Source: Trametes villosa
Lineage: Eukaryota; Basidiomycota; Agaricomycetes; Polyporales; Polyporaceae
Direction: 5' to 3'
DNA length: 64,000 bases
NCBI GenBank assembly: GCA_002964805.2
Contig: PUDQ02000010.1
Span: 2,976,001 to 3,040,000, forward strand
Positions 1-11,706 of this stretch are shown here, in pieces. Position 1 is the stretch's first letter. Each line of letters opens with the position of its first letter. The translations under genes were made by a program, and so were the position numbers. The notes below the pieces were generated by a model. That model was given only the letters and a program-made list of their open reading frames with translations. It ran no database searches and was not told the DNA's origin.

Positions 1-984
1 TTGACGTCTTAGGTCGGAGGGATAGGTGGAAGCGTTTCCGTTGCGGAGGGCGCCGAAACGGCTGAGGGAACAAGCTATCGCCTCCCATGTCTCCTCGGTG
101 ACTGTACGCGAGAGAGCATCCTATACGAATGCAAGCTCGTCGAGGAGGTGGGAGAGGGAGGCACACTGCACCTGGTGTAAGACTACTGAAGGCGAGCCGC
201 GACTCTGATAAAGACTGACCTCAATGGATGTTACGGGGGCTTTAGCAGGCATGTACTGTGAGATCTGCGCTCTTCAGAATCGTAGAGGGAGTTCGAGAGA
301 GAGAAATATGGGGAGAGGGCGAGAGGGCGAGCGCAGAGGACGAGTTCGTGGCTGAAGCTGAAGGGTGGAGCGGCTGGAGCCAAGCCGTCCAGCACGCGGC
401 ACGCCCATTTGGATCATCCGCTTACGCCACGTGACCGCGGTGTCGCCGGCGCTTCGAGTCGACGCGCCTCAATTTCGGCTCGGGGGCCCGGCACCCGCCA
501 ACCCCTCCCCCCCCTCCTTGGAGTCGCAGGCTCCGCGAAGGCCGTCGCGCTCCGTGCCAACCCGTCGCAGCAGCAGGGGTGCATTACGCCCCGAGAGTCT
601 CCATATGAACGAGATCAGCGCGTCCGACTCCGAGTCGTGCCGAGCCTCGAGGCTATACTACTGCGAAAAGCCCGTATCCCCCGCTACTAGTAGGTATGAA
701 CTTCTGGCTTTCATAGTACCGTGCATCTGCGCAGTCAGAATAAAGTCCGTGATGGGTGCAGTAGCATCCTTCATAAGAGAGACACGGTCCTTCTACGCGG
801 GATCGCCTGTTCGGCGACAGATTCAAATGTGCAATAAATCTCGCAGGAGTGCGATAAGTTATACCGGAGGAGAACCCATACATAATGATAGTCCAGAATC
901 CAGGCCTCGTCGTCCGTAGAGTTCAAACGAATACATAACCCTCGACCTCCATTCGCACGGGCACCTGGCAGGCAGACCGGCGAT
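1..984. other. Intergenic, no supported gene
   Basis: I see no supportable gene here. Open frames exist on both strands but show no recognisable protein, no consistent splice pattern and no domain. A purine-rich GA tract lies at about 290-345. The right edge is the 3' flank of the small minus-strand gene that ends at 985. Confidence 0.5.
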
Positions 985-1635
985 TTATTGGTCGCCGGCA
1001 GCGATCTGGGCGGCAGCCGCGTTGAGAAGATCGAGGGCCTGGAACACCGCCGGCAAGAAGGAGGCAATGAGCTCGAGGCAGTGCTCGAGCTGGCCGATGC
1101 GGCGCCCCATGCTGGCGTGCTCATTGGCGAGCTGCGCGTCGCGCGAGCCACCTATATCGAAGAAGCCAGCGGCGGTTAGTACGTCCTGCCGACAGAATCA
1201 GAGAGGATGGGCAGGCTGACCAGTGACTATGCGAGGAAAGGCGCCCAGATCGTCCTCCTCATCCGCGTGTACGACTTCGACGCAGTTCGCGAGGACAGAG
1301 CTGGAATACCACATTCGCGTGAGCATGTTTGCGGTGCCGCCGGGGGAGGGCGGTACTTACCAGAAGTCGTCCGCGGCAAGCCTGGACATGCGGTTGAGCA
1401 CGACCGGGGAGCCGGCGTGCAGGCCCCCGTTGACGTCGCCTGCGAGGGCGGCAGCGAGTCCGCCGAGGGCGACCCAAGCGAAATTCTGGCCATCGAGGAC
1501 GAGGGCCTCCTTGACCGCGCCTCCGATGCGGTCGCGAATGGAGAGGATGCGGACGACCGGATGCGCCGTGAGGATGGCGCTGTCGGCGGGGCGGCGGAGG
1601 CGGGCACAGGCGTCGGCGGTGAGCTGGATCGGCAT
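985..1635 (-). CDS. Small unknown protein, 173 aa
   Basis: I do not recognise this protein. Exons are complement(985..1151, 1221..1300, 1361..1635). Both introns have GT and AG ends, the first starting GTAAGT and the second carrying a CTAAC branch site, and the frame closes at 173 codons plus stop. The N-terminal 90 residues are a mixed alpha/beta-looking block with two glycine-rich turns (VALGG and NGGLHAGSP). A short acidic stretch (HADEEDD) follows, and the C-terminal 50 residues are a Leu/Ala-rich helix that could form a coiled coil. There is no signal peptide or membrane segment. A TATAAA lies 56-61 bp upstream of the ATG. The start is the first ATG after that box. The function is unknown. 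Confidence 0.6.
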
Positions 1636-1690
1636 GTCGACGAAAACAATGAGTGGTGTTGGATCCTGTTCCGTTGTCGTGGGCCGACTC

Positions 1691-1696
1691 TTTATA
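1691..1696 (-). promoter_or_regulatory. TATA box of the small unknown gene
   Basis: TATAAA reads on the minus strand 56-61 bp upstream of the ATG at 1635, the usual distance for a fungal TATA promoter with a short 5' UTR. It supports the chosen start. Confidence 0.45.
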
Positions 1697-3577
1697 CCGC
1701 CCAACTGTGCTGATGTCTTTGCTACCACTGTGCGCTGCAGCGCGAGCCATCTGCGCTTGCGTACGACTCGGAGACACGCTGAAAGGTCATTCCTCGCGGT
1801 GATGGCGGTGGCGGACGGTGCAGACTTAGGAGCGGCGTCTCGCAGCCTCGCCGGGCTGCTAATGAGTACTACTGGCGGGTGGTTGATCAGTACTTGGGGT
1901 GTGTATACCGTGTAGACAATAGGTAGGAATGCCTTGGGAGATGACCTACTATGGCAAGCGAATCGGCGCATGGCAGCCGCCACGGTACGCCGACTGCGAC
2001 GCGTCTCTGCGGGGGGCGAGGCAGGGGCGAAGCATTAGAGCTTCAAGCACTCAGATTCGCTGTGCAGCTCGCTGCTGCCATGGCAGTGGCCTGGAGGACG
2101 TTCTCGGAGTCGACGCCCACAACGGACATGGGCGTCTAACTCATTACGAGCCGCGATCGATCGTCCGCTCGAGTCCGTCGGGCTGTCCGGATCACTCGCC
2201 GCTCACTCCTCTCGCGAGGAATTTCTCGCTTGCGCGCATGCATTCATATGGCAAGAGAGTCGACTAGGACGCCCTCCTTCGGACCTAGCTGCCATCAACA
2301 CGCCGATATCTCCGAGTCTCCAACTCCGTCGTGTGGACCTATATTACGCTTAAGCTTCCTCCGAGGCGCGGTCAGGTTCCGGCGGATCGAAAGAGCTACT
2401 TACCTACGCGGACGTTGTGCGGACCAGACTGCACGCATCGCCTCCTCCGCCTGTCACGTCGGCTCCATGCTACTACACGACCTCCCTCGCACTGCGTACA
2501 ACGTTGATATCGGCCTCCACCTCGCTCCTGCCACGGCGTACATGCGCAGTCCCGCAGCAAACTGCCACGCCGGCCCCGCGCTTCTCAAGCCCTGGACGCG
2601 TACGACGACGGCCTTGGTCTAGACCTTGCGTTCAGAAGCCTGGAGGCGCGGCGGTGAGCCGCTCTTAGCAACGCTTTGGCTGTCGAGCTCCGAGTCCGAG
2701 TCCACCCATGAGGCATGAGGGTTCCCGCTAGACGCCAATGGACCCTGAGCCACGCAATGCGTGTCATAGACCTTCCTCTACTAGGTCCAATTGAAACCAT
2801 GTGGGTGCAATTCCGTCCGAATACCAGTTTCCGGCACTGCGGATACATTGGACTCCGTTATGTCCCGGCGACCGCAGCTCTACTGTGCGCCCCCGGATGG
2901 CCACGAATACGCATGCCGCGCGACAAGTTGCGCGGCTCACGCCTCTCCTCGTGCTCCGTTCGGAGCCCGCGCCATGCAATCTCCGCGTTCCCTCGTCCAC
3001 TCGAGTCCCCTTGCCCATACCTGCACCGTTCCGCGACCCTGTGACTCTCGCCCCCTACCCACACGCTCCGTATGGCCCTTTCGTGCGCGATACGGTTTCG
3101 CAATGGGACTCCCACGTGCTCGGTGTCTGCTCTCTCAGGCCTCGCCCTCGGCGCGTTCAAAGCCCAAACACGCCGCCGCCCCGCATAAGAGCAAGGCTGA
3201 GCAAGGAGGCGGACGCTGTAGCGATGCAGCGTCCGCGTCGACACTGCCACCGCAGCAACACTGGTGCGCTGATGGCGAGTAGTAGTTCGTCCGTAGCCTC
3301 ATAGCGGTGCAGCATACCTCGTGCACTTCCTGCCCATATGCGCCATGACGTGCGGCGGCCGGGGAGAGGCGACCCGCGCACTCACCATCGCCTTCAGCAC
3401 GGCCAATGCCACGGACCACAGCTTTGCGAAAGGGCGAAAACCGACAGACAATCTGCGCAGCATGCACACCCTTCATAGCAACTTCGTCATAGCGGCGTCC
3501 AGTCACTTAACATCGTCTATACATAATTCTACGACTTGACCACGGTCGGTCTCGCCCGGCTACAGCGCCATGCTCGT
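1697..3577. other. Intergenic, no supported gene
   Basis: About 1.9 kb without a convincing gene. Overlapping open frames of 60-170 codons occur in several frames, as expected of GC-rich sequence, and none has a domain, signal peptide or clean intron set. It separates the promoter of the small unknown gene from the 3' end of the secreted CBM19-like gene. Confidence 0.45.
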
Positions 3578-5291
3578 TTACTGGACGGTGAAGCTGGAGA
3601 GAGCACAATTAGCACATTCTCGATTGCAAGGGCGGTGCGTGAACACTCACTAGACCATGTCGTCGAGGGAGCCGTGCTGAGCGACAGCAACGAGGGCGGG
3701 CTGGTGGTTCGCCGCCGTGTTGATCGAAGCAAGACGGTACACGCCCGCCGGGAGGCCCGGGACGGTGACCGAGAGCACGCCGTTGACCGCGGGCGCGTTC
3801 AGGCCCTTGAAGTACGCGAAGTTGACCGGGTCCGCGGGCGTGGTCTGCTTGAGGGACTCGAGGTGCTCGATCACGATGTGCGAGTGGCCCTGGATGTCGC
3901 CCGCCGCGTTCACGACCTGCGGCGCGGAGAAGTAGTTCGTCGCCGCGTTCACGAAGTGGCCCGTCTCGAGGTGGTTCAGCGCGAGCTCGACCGTGAAGTT
4001 CGTGTTCGCCGGGATCGTGTCCAGGTTCGCGGGCTTCTGGAACTTGGCCGCCGGCATGTTCGTCTTCGCTGCGATCACGCCCATCGGCGCGGGGTTGCAC
4101 GAGCCGCCGATGACCTGCTTGCCGTCGGTAATCGGCAGGTTGGGCACCGTCGCGCAGAAGTTGATGAAGTTGTTCGACGAGGTCAAGGACGGGACCTGGC
4201 CCGCTTCCACCCTGCAAAATGGTCAGTTGGTGTGCGGTGGGGAACGGACGCAATGCTCGAAAACTTACACAGCCTGTCCATTCTGAGTAAATCCTTGGGC
4301 GATGAGGGAGTCAAGCAGCGTGAGCGAAGACTGAGGGTCGCCGCCGCTGCTCGCCGCCGCGCCTCCTGCGCTGGCCGAGTCTCCTGCCACAGCAGTAGCC
4401 TGTCCGTAACAAGTTAGTTACGAGCAATCTTATGTTGGAGGATACATACGGTGGCAGCGGCGCTGGAAGCCACAGCAGTCGCCGCAACAGATACCGAGGT
4501 ACCAGCGGCAGCCGAAGTCGCAACAGCCGCGGCGCTCGAAGCAGCAGGCGGGGCGGCCTTCGCGGGCGCACCCTTGGCGGGGGCGCCTTTGGCAGGCGCC
4601 GCACCCTTAGCGGGCGCAGCCGCAGAGCTTTTAGCTGGCGCAGGCGCGGCGCTTTTGGCGGGCGCAGCGGGAGCCTTCGCAGGAGCGCCCTTAGCCGGGG
4701 CGCCCTTCGCAGGCGCGGCGGGGGCACCCTTCGCGGGAGCGCCCTTCGCAGGGCGCGCCGCGGCAGCACCGCCCTGTCGGCCGTTCGCCCGACGGTGGAC
4801 GCCAGTGGCCCCAGTCGCGGCGATGCGCGCATCGCGATCGGCCGCCGTGGTGCAGGTGATGCTCGTCCCCGGCGAGTTGACGAGCGGCAGCGCAGCGCAG
4901 CTAGGGTGAAAATAAGAGATGTTAACATGAGATGTCGGCGTCCATCGGCGGGTCCGTTGACGTACATCAGGCCTCCGGCGCAGGGCTGGAGGACGAAGTG
5001 GCCATCCACGCACTGGGCGAACTCGCCGTTTACGCAGGCGTTCTGACCCGCCGTACAGGGAGAGCTCGCGGTCAATGATGAGAACTGTTGGCTGCGGAAA
5101 CGAGATCGTAAGAATGTCAGTCACAGTTACTGTGAAGTCGAGGAGAGAGGGCGATGGCACCGGCGGACTCACTTTTGTGCGAGGGCGGTCTGGCCGTTCT
5201 GCAGGGTGAACTGGGCGCGCTTGCCAAGGAACCTCGGCCTGGCAGAGGCAGCCAGCGCCAGGGACAGAACGACGAACACAGAGTACTGCAT
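3578..5291 (-). CDS. Secreted CBM19-like protein with Ala/Pro/Lys linker, 467 aa
   Basis: Exons are complement(3578..3593, 3651..4211, 4269..4399, 4450..4900, 4966..5091, 5173..5291), and all phases close. Residues 1-17 are a signal peptide, followed by a Kex2-like Lys-Arg at 24-25. Residues about 50-110 hold a Cys-rich module (PCTAGQNAC, AQCVDGHFVLQPC, GLICAALP) resembling family 19 carbohydrate-binding modules, which bind chitin. Then comes a roughly 90-residue linker made of AKGAP-like repeats. The C-terminal 230 residues match a basidiomycete secreted family of unknown function that I recall being sometimes mislabelled 'ribosomal protein s17'; it has motifs GSCNPAPMG, GHSHIVIEHL and NHQPALVAVAQHGS and ends DDMVYFTVQ. 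The last exon is only 16 nt but restores the usual C-terminus. It is likely a cell-wall or extracellular protein. Chitin binding is an inference. Confidence 0.85.
4540..4770 (-). repeat. AKGAP-type coding repeat
   Basis: Degenerate 9-15 bp coding repeats within the linker of the CBM19-like protein encode runs of Ala-Lys-Gly-Ala-Pro and Ala-Pro-Ala-Lys. The lysines make this linker basic, unlike the usual Ser/Thr-rich linkers of fungal secreted enzymes. Copies differ in synonymous positions, so the array has been under coding selection or is not very recent. Confidence 0.7.
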
Positions 5292-6714
5292 GACGAAGAA
5301 GTGTGAGTGAAGCGGGTCGTGAAGTTGCGGAATGGAATGGGACGCCGGGTCCTTCGTGAAAAAAATAAAGATAGAAGGGGCGATACCAGACCGCGGCGAA
5401 AGAAAGCGAACGGACGAACGGTCGAGTGGGAGGAGGGGCGGGATGGAGACCCAGCAGGAACCTAGATTGCTCTTATAGGGTCGAGCCAGCATCACACGAG
5501 TACTGGCCTGCGCCCGCCCCGGCGGTGAGGATGTCCGGATCCGGAGATGTAGAAGATTCTATAGTTGTGGCGTTCGCCGCCGTCAGCGAGGAGGCCTGTT
5601 CGAGAGGTTCATCAGTTGACCGGTATACAGCCCCTCTTACGCTGAGCGGTGTTCTCCATGATTTTGGCCCGCGTGTGATAGCGTTTCGCTACCGCAGGTG
5701 TGGTATTGAGCGTTGCGAGCACGAGATGGGTATCCAGGGAAAGGCCCCTGGCAGGTACTCCGATAAACAGCGCCGTTCGCATTGGCCGCTCCGATGCACT
5801 CGGGTTGGGAAGGGCAGTATCTCAGAGTAACCCTCAACGAGAGAGGCTACCTGTCAGCGGAGTTATTGAGTGTGAGCGAAAACATCAGGTTGCTGTCGGA
5901 AGAGCTCCCACGCGGTTTCGAAGGCGGTGGTTTGCAGTTGATCACAGCTTGACGGTCGCGCACACACCTCTACAGCCTCTTCAATAGAGCGTCGTTTTTT
6001 GCCCTTCGCACCTTTCCTGATTCGATGTGAGTTGGGTCATCGGGCATGTAGATGTTTATCTGACTGGAAGAGCAGCTTACCAGGGACTCGGCTGAGGCAA
6101 CCGCTGGCAGACGATGAAATCGTTCACATGCAATGCGAGTTGATCCAGGCCTACCAAAGCCAGATTGAAGATGCGGCTAGTACAAGCTTCACAAAAACGT
6201 GAATTAGTGTCACGTAGCACCCATGAAGTAGGTGCACACGGAGGTTTGAGAGAAATTTTGTGAGGGCCAGTCGGAGCGCTAATGAGACGACGGGCGCTAG
6301 TAGATCACGATCGAGCTGTGCTGTGCCTGAAGGAGGCGCTAAAGCCTAAGCTCCGCCTTCATGCACTTTCCAAGCTTCGACCTCTACAGCGTACATCCTT
6401 CAACCTGCACGGTTTTATAAGCGCGAAATTTTCACTAGCTCATATCGTGGGCAGTAAAGTCAATTCTCCTTGTTTTTAGACCATCGAGTGGCATGGTCGA
6501 GTACTAGTGATGAGCCCGGATGACGTTATCTCTGAATCGGGCCTGGCTCTCACTGTGCTCCCCACTTTCCAGGGGAGTAACTCGATTGACTTGAGATTAA
6601 GATCCGTGCATCAGCCGATCAAATGCACCCACAGCTTGAACGCTCTTAAGCTAGGGGGCCTGACAAACACTTACGCACACTTCGTTTCGAGAGCAAACCC
6701 GGAGGCGACTCATC
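5292..6714. other. Divergent promoter region, CBM19-like gene / thi6
   Basis: 1.4 kb between two genes read outward. An A-rich stretch near 5357-5372 lies in the proximal promoter of the CBM19-like gene. I looked for a thiamine-pyrophosphate riboswitch upstream of thi6 and in its first intron and did not see the conserved core. No gene is supported. Confidence 0.5.
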
Positions 6715-8885
6715 ATGTCCACAACAAAACCTATCGTGGATTACTCAGTTTACCTCGTCACGGGCAGGGAGCTTCTCCCGAAAGGCAAGGTGAGTGTACT
6801 CGTCCATACCCTTATGTGTCGTGTCGAGATAAGGTCACGCTAATCTCCCGTCTCGGTAGGATTATCTTGAGTCTTTGGAAGAAGTGAGTAACTGGTACGA
6901 ACCGCGAGGAAAGGCTAATTGGCCATCTCGCAGTCTATACAAGGAGGCGTCACCCTCGTTCAGATCCGCGAGAAGAACGCCGACACAGGAGAGGTGCGCC
7001 TAACACGCCGCTTCCATTCGTGCATATACCTACTTCCCGAACTAGTTCCTGCGGATCGCCCAGGACTCCAAGGCTATCTGCCGCAAATACAACGTCCCGA
7101 TCCTCATCAACGACCGTATCGACATCGCCCTCGCCATCGGTGCGGATGGCGTGCATATCGGCCAGACCGATATGCCTGTCGACGTCGCCCGGCGGCTCCT
7201 CCCCCCGAATGCGATCATCGGCATGACATGCAATTCGATTGAACATGTCAGGAAAGCGGTCGAAGACCAGGTAGACTACGTCGGACTGGGGCCGGTGTGG
7301 GCTACGCAGACCAAGAAGGTCGTCAACCCGATCGTCGGCGTTCGGGGTATCGGAGAGTTGCTCGACGTGCTCGAAGGAACCGACGTCAAAGCCGTTGCGA
7401 TCGGTATGTGCTCCGAAACCCTATTCGCTCAAGATGCACCTGCTAACGATCTTGCGCAGCTGGGATCAAGTCGACGAACGCTCTCCATTGCCTGCACGGA
7501 TCAGTCTCGCCCGCAGGACGAGCCTTAGACGGCTTAGCCGTCGTCAGTGATATCGTTGCGTCTGCGGAGCCCCTGAACGCCGCGAAGAAGATTGCGACAA
7601 TTGTCAAAGCCTTCAAGACGGCACCCGCCCCGACGTTCTCCCTCTCCACCTCCTACGTCGCAGATGTGTTCAAACAGGGCGTCGGTGAACTGCTTTCCGC
7701 AGTTAGAAGTCACTCTCCATTGGTCCATCAGGTATGCACGATCTCAGAGTATCTTCCCTCCCGCCTGCGGGCCCAGCTGAACGGCTTGCACCATGCACCT
7801 AGATTACGAACAACGTCGTCACCACCCAATCTGCCAACGCCACGCTCGCCCTGGGCGCGTCCCCCATCATGGCCACCGCGCCCGAGGAGATGCCCGATCT
7901 CAGCCGCGCGGGGGGCGCGCTCCTCGTGAACTTCGGCACGATCCAGAACCTCGACGGCATGCTCGCCGCCGGTCAGTGATACTACCCCCCGCGACGCCAT
8001 TGGCAGTTCGCCGCCGCTGATGCTCACCACACCGTGACGCACGCACGGGTGGGCGGTCCGCAGGCTTCCACTACAACCAGAACCGCAAGCCGGTCGTGTT
8101 CGATCCCGTGGGCGTGGGCGCGACGGCGTACCGCCGCACGTCGGCCGCCGCGCTCCTGAACGCATGGCAACCGACGGTCATCAAGGGGAACGCCGCCGAG
8201 CTGGGCGCGCTCGCGAATTCCACCGAGGTGCGTTCCCGCGCGGCGGCGAGTGACTCGCCGGGCGCATCACTCACGGCGGCCTCCTGCTCTCGCCACACAG
8301 GTCCAAGCGAAGGGCGTCGACAGCGTTGGCAAGGGCTTCGCAGACCCGGCGGCCTTCGTGCGCAACCTGGCGCGCAAAGAGCGTGAGTAGCGAACTGGGG
8401 AGCAGCGCCCTGCGCCGCGCTTTGCTGATTTTGATTATCGCCAGGCGCTATTATTGTGTTGACGGGGGTGACCGACTACGTCTCGGATGGCACGACGGTC
8501 GTCCGCCTGTCCAACGGACACCCGCTCCTAGGAGAGATTACCGGCTCCGGCTGTATGGTCGGCACGGCCGTCGCGACCTTCTGCGGCGGAGCCAGCATGG
8601 CCGCAGCGTCGCAGCGCAGCGATGACCTCCCTGAGGATGCGAAGCTTGTGCGCGGCGACATGCTCGTTGCTGCCGTGGGCGGGTGAGTGAACACCTCGAT
8701 ATGATCCTCGCTGTTTCCTGCTTCTGACGTCTCATAGTGTACTGGCCGTCACCATCGCGTCAGAAATCGCGGGTGCGAGGTCCGACGTCAAGGGCAGCGG
8801 AACGTTCCTCCCCGCGTTCATTGACGAACTGGGCGCCCTGACTCCGGAGAAGCTTGCGACATATGCTAAGGTGGAGGTAATCTAA
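6715..8885 (+). CDS. thi6: Thiamine phosphate synthase / hydroxyethylthiazole kinase, 529 aa
   Basis: Exons are 6715..6789, 6860..6883, 6934..6993, 7046..7403, 7460..7731, 7803..7971, 8064..8227, 8301..8382, 8445..8682 and 8738..8885; all phases close. The first 230 residues are the ThiE-type barrel (TLVQIREKNAD, LINDRIDIALAIGADGVHIGQ, VGLGPVWATQTKK), which joins the pyrimidine and thiazole halves into thiamine phosphate. Residues about 255-529 are the ThiM-type kinase (ITNNVVTTQSANATLALGASP, VVFDPVGVGAT, GEITGSGCMVGT), which phosphorylates hydroxyethylthiazole. The kinase GSGCM anion-hole motif is intact. The fused order and length fit fungal Thi6. The protein is probably cytosolic. The start is the first ATG and gives the usual short N-terminus before YLVTGRELLPKG. 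One exon is only 24 nt. Confidence 0.95.
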
Positions 8886-9120
8886 AGCTAGCAAGGCGAG
8901 TCGATAGAAGTGTATTGGTCTGATCAGTCTTCGGTGGTATTCGGACGGCCTGTGGCATGGTATCGACGTCCTTGTCTGGGCGCGCGAACATATCGTCTCC
9001 CTCCCATCGAGTGCCTCAAACTGCTTTCCACTTCCTGGCTGTCTCCTACATTCGCGCTTCCGCATCGTACATGTTATACACTGCCTGCCCCTCGCTATCC
9101 TGTGGGCCTCTGGTACGCCA

Positions 9121-10592
9121 TCAAGCTCCAATGGGGACTACAGTGGGGTTCGGGGTGTCGAGGATGTGCGGGAACGGCGTCTCCGGCGTCGGCTGGAGCC
9201 AGTTCTTCGAGTCGTACTCGGCGTACGGCGGCGACTCGATCATGTGGAAGGTGTAGGCGAACCGCGTGTTCGGGCTCGTGTTGCGCTCGGACTTGTGCAA
9301 GACGCTCCCGTGGATGATGACCAGATCGCCTGTACACGCCCGCGCGGTAAGCCTCGTCTCGCCACCTTCAATCAACTTTACTGCACATACCGGGCGAGCA
9401 AGCCTCGAGGATGTACTTCCCCTCGGTATTCTTTGGCGCCTCCTCTGGAGCGATGAGCTGCTCGAAGCCCGTCCCACCACTGGGAAGGCGCACGAAACGC
9501 TTCGTGATGGGGGCGGTCAAATGTGAACCGGGGAGGAACGACAGCGCGCCGTTCTCGGGAGTGCACTTCTCGAGCGGAATCCAGAAGCCAACCGCGGAAG
9601 GCGGGTTGGTGTACTGCACGGAAGAGTCGCTGGCTTGTCAGCCTCTCCATTGGCTCTGTAGTATGTAGAGCGTACCAGGAACGTTCTGTTGGCGGTCGTT
9701 CGCGTCAGCTTCGTCATAGCACGGGAGACGTGATACGTACGAGTCGTTGTGCTCGGGAACTAGGTAAGCAGTGGTATCAGTCACATCTGCCGAATTCGAT
9801 CTTACGAGGGTCGCGCTTACCTTCTCCCCCTATATGCGGCTGTTTGCAGATTACCATCGACTGCAAGGCTATCGAGAAACGCGTATCAACTCTGCGTTGA
9901 CACACCTCGCGAAAGCTCACACTCACCCACAGGATCGTGGTGGTATTGGAGATCCTTGACGACGGCCTGCATCTTCTCGTTCTCCAGAGTCACCTTGCGG
10001 AAGACGGCATCCTGTTCATGGAGCCCTAGCGCCCTGTGAGTTACTGGGGCGGCGAAGCGAGAGGCCCCAAGCCGACGCAACGGCCACACACCATGCCCTA
10101 TCTTGTTCACCGCCTTCTGCTTGGGTCGGTTGAGCTTTCCGTCCTTATCCGTGGCGTCCTCCTCTAGGAAGAAACGGATTTTGTCGCCGGAGTTCAAGAA
10201 GTAGTCATCGCCAACGTGGTTGTTATCGCCCGTCGTGAATTTCGTCTGGTGGTGCACATCTCAGCACACATGCTTATATAGCGATGTCCTCAGGTGATAC
10301 GCACGAGCGGATGGTCCTCGATGCTGAAGCTATCCAGCAACTGCTTAGCGCGAGTGAGGAGGGCTTCCACCTCGGCCGACTCGAGGAAATTCGGTAGCCT
10401 CAAGTACCTACCAGACTAGCGTCAGCATGTTGAGCAGACGGAACGAAGAGACCCTGCGCACCCGTCCGAGCGGAACTACATGCGTCATTTAACGATGTTA
10501 GCTGCTGTGGTAATGGCGTGATATCTTGGCGTGCACGTTATCACCTGGTTCACTTGCTCCTGCGAGAGGTATGCGAGCTTTCCTTGAGTCAT
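9121..10592 (-). CDS. Phytanoyl-CoA dioxygenase family protein, 306 aa
   Basis: Exons are complement(9121..9329, 9391..9613, 9676..9685, 9741..9759, 9821..9868, 9927..10025, 10092..10245, 10305..10415, 10545..10592). All phases close, despite two microexons of 19 and 10 nt. Family marks in order are HPLTKFTTGD, KIGHGLHEQD, VICKQPHIGGEVPEHND, GFWIPLEKC, LSFLPGSH and VLHKSERN. The iron ligands should be His157, Asp159 and His249, and Arg260 should hold 2-oxoglutarate. Length and motifs match the PHYHD1-like branch of Fe(II)/2-oxoglutarate dioxygenases. There is no obvious C-terminal SKL or N-terminal PTS2, so a peroxisomal site is not supported. The substrate is unknown. The join of exon 1 to exon 2 is the weakest part of the model. 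Confidence 0.88.
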
Positions 10593-11167
10593 GATGTGCG
10601 TCGTCGTAATGTATCTCTGGTAGGAGCACGGTATGCAAACAGCTCAGGTACACAGAGATGCTGTATCAAGCTTGAGGGGGTTGAAACGAAGATATGAGCG
10701 GATGTCTATGCGCCGCGGGAGATAACGGTGGCTATGCCGCTGAACTCTTTTCCCAAACAGGTAAATGAAGTCAGGGAACTTTGGAAGAACGGCGAAGTAA
10801 CTGCGTGGACTGCTCAAATCGACCTTCGGCGGCGCCAGGGGAACAGCGTGATTGCAAAGCTAGATTTACGAGATGGATGATGAAGAAGAATCACGACCAA
10901 ACCTCACGACTATGTGGTGTTATGCGATACACAGCCCACCTGTTCGCCTGCGAGTATGCCGACTCGACTTGGGTACGCCTCATCACAAGGATATCATGGT
11001 CTCGAGATTACAGTATAAACCGCTAGAACTAGAGAGCACGCTAAGTACTGATACCCCTTATCGCGACCGGACTATACAGAACGAACCGAAGTCAGTATCG
11101 CTGACTCTACGAGATCGAAAACAATCACACTTACTTTCATTCCTCGCCCCTGCTATCTAGTGCGCTC
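10593..11167. other. Promoter of the PhyH-like gene and 3' flank of the EthD gene
   Basis: 575 bp lie between two genes on the minus strand. I see no protein-coding signal and no repeat. Confidence 0.4.
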
Positions 11168-11631
11168 TCAGACATCAAAAGCCGTAGCGTACTGTCCCGC
11201 CAACACTTGGATCTTGCTGCGATCGAGGAACTTATCGCCGTCCGGGGCGGAAACCCGCAAATACTCCTCGTCATTCAACACCTCGAGGATCTTCTCCAGC
11301 GAGTCGGCTTCTAAGATGGCTACTCCTCCGAAGGAAGGCGGGGCGTTCTCCGAGAATTGTGTTGCGAGAGCAGCCGTGGCGGCGTTGTCGACATGGAACT
11401 GCGATAAAATGGTTTAGTCTCCATAGGCTGGTCATGGATTTCCTACGCCATAGGACGCACCTGTTCGTACTTCACCAGGTTCTTCTTGACGATGGAGAGG
11501 GAGAGGAACAGAGGGACGTGATGCTCGACCCAGTAGCTGCGGAACTCCTCCAGGGACAGACCAGCCTTGGGAGTGAGGAGGAAAGACACGCGGTAGCGGT
11601 CGGAACGGATGGGGGTCGCGGTGGAGGCCAT
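11168..11631 (-). CDS. EthD domain protein, 133 aa
   Basis: Two exons, complement(11168..11398, 11461..11631), are joined at a phase-0 intron. The protein is a single EthD-type dimeric alpha/beta barrel: YRVSFLLTPKAGLSLEEFRSYWVEHHVPLF at residues 13-42 is the hallmark strand-helix with the WxxxHxP pattern, and FGGVAILEADSLEKILEVL is the second half. Fungal EthD proteins of about 130 residues are often linked to pigment or polyketide ring chemistry, but no such genes lie nearby, so the role is unknown. There is no signal peptide. A TACAAAA box lies about 70 bp upstream of the ATG. Confidence 0.85.
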
Positions 11632-11699
11632 GGCGTCGAGGGAAGTGGATGGGAGATATCAGTTGTTGACAGTGATTCTGAGTCGAGGACCAGGGCTCC

Positions 11700-11706
11700 T
11701 TTTGTA
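11700..11706 (-). promoter_or_regulatory. TATA-like box of the EthD gene
   Basis: TACAAAA on the minus strand, 69-75 bp upstream of the ATG at 11631. The position fits a TATA element; the sequence is a weak match. Confidence 0.3.

Noticed and set aside
365..919. A 184-codon plus-strand frame
   Set aside because: No domain, no ATG context of note, and composition like unselected sequence; other frames overlap it.
6480..6860. Thiamine-pyrophosphate riboswitch for thi6
   Set aside because: The conserved core elements of the THI element were not found in the 5' region or the first intron.
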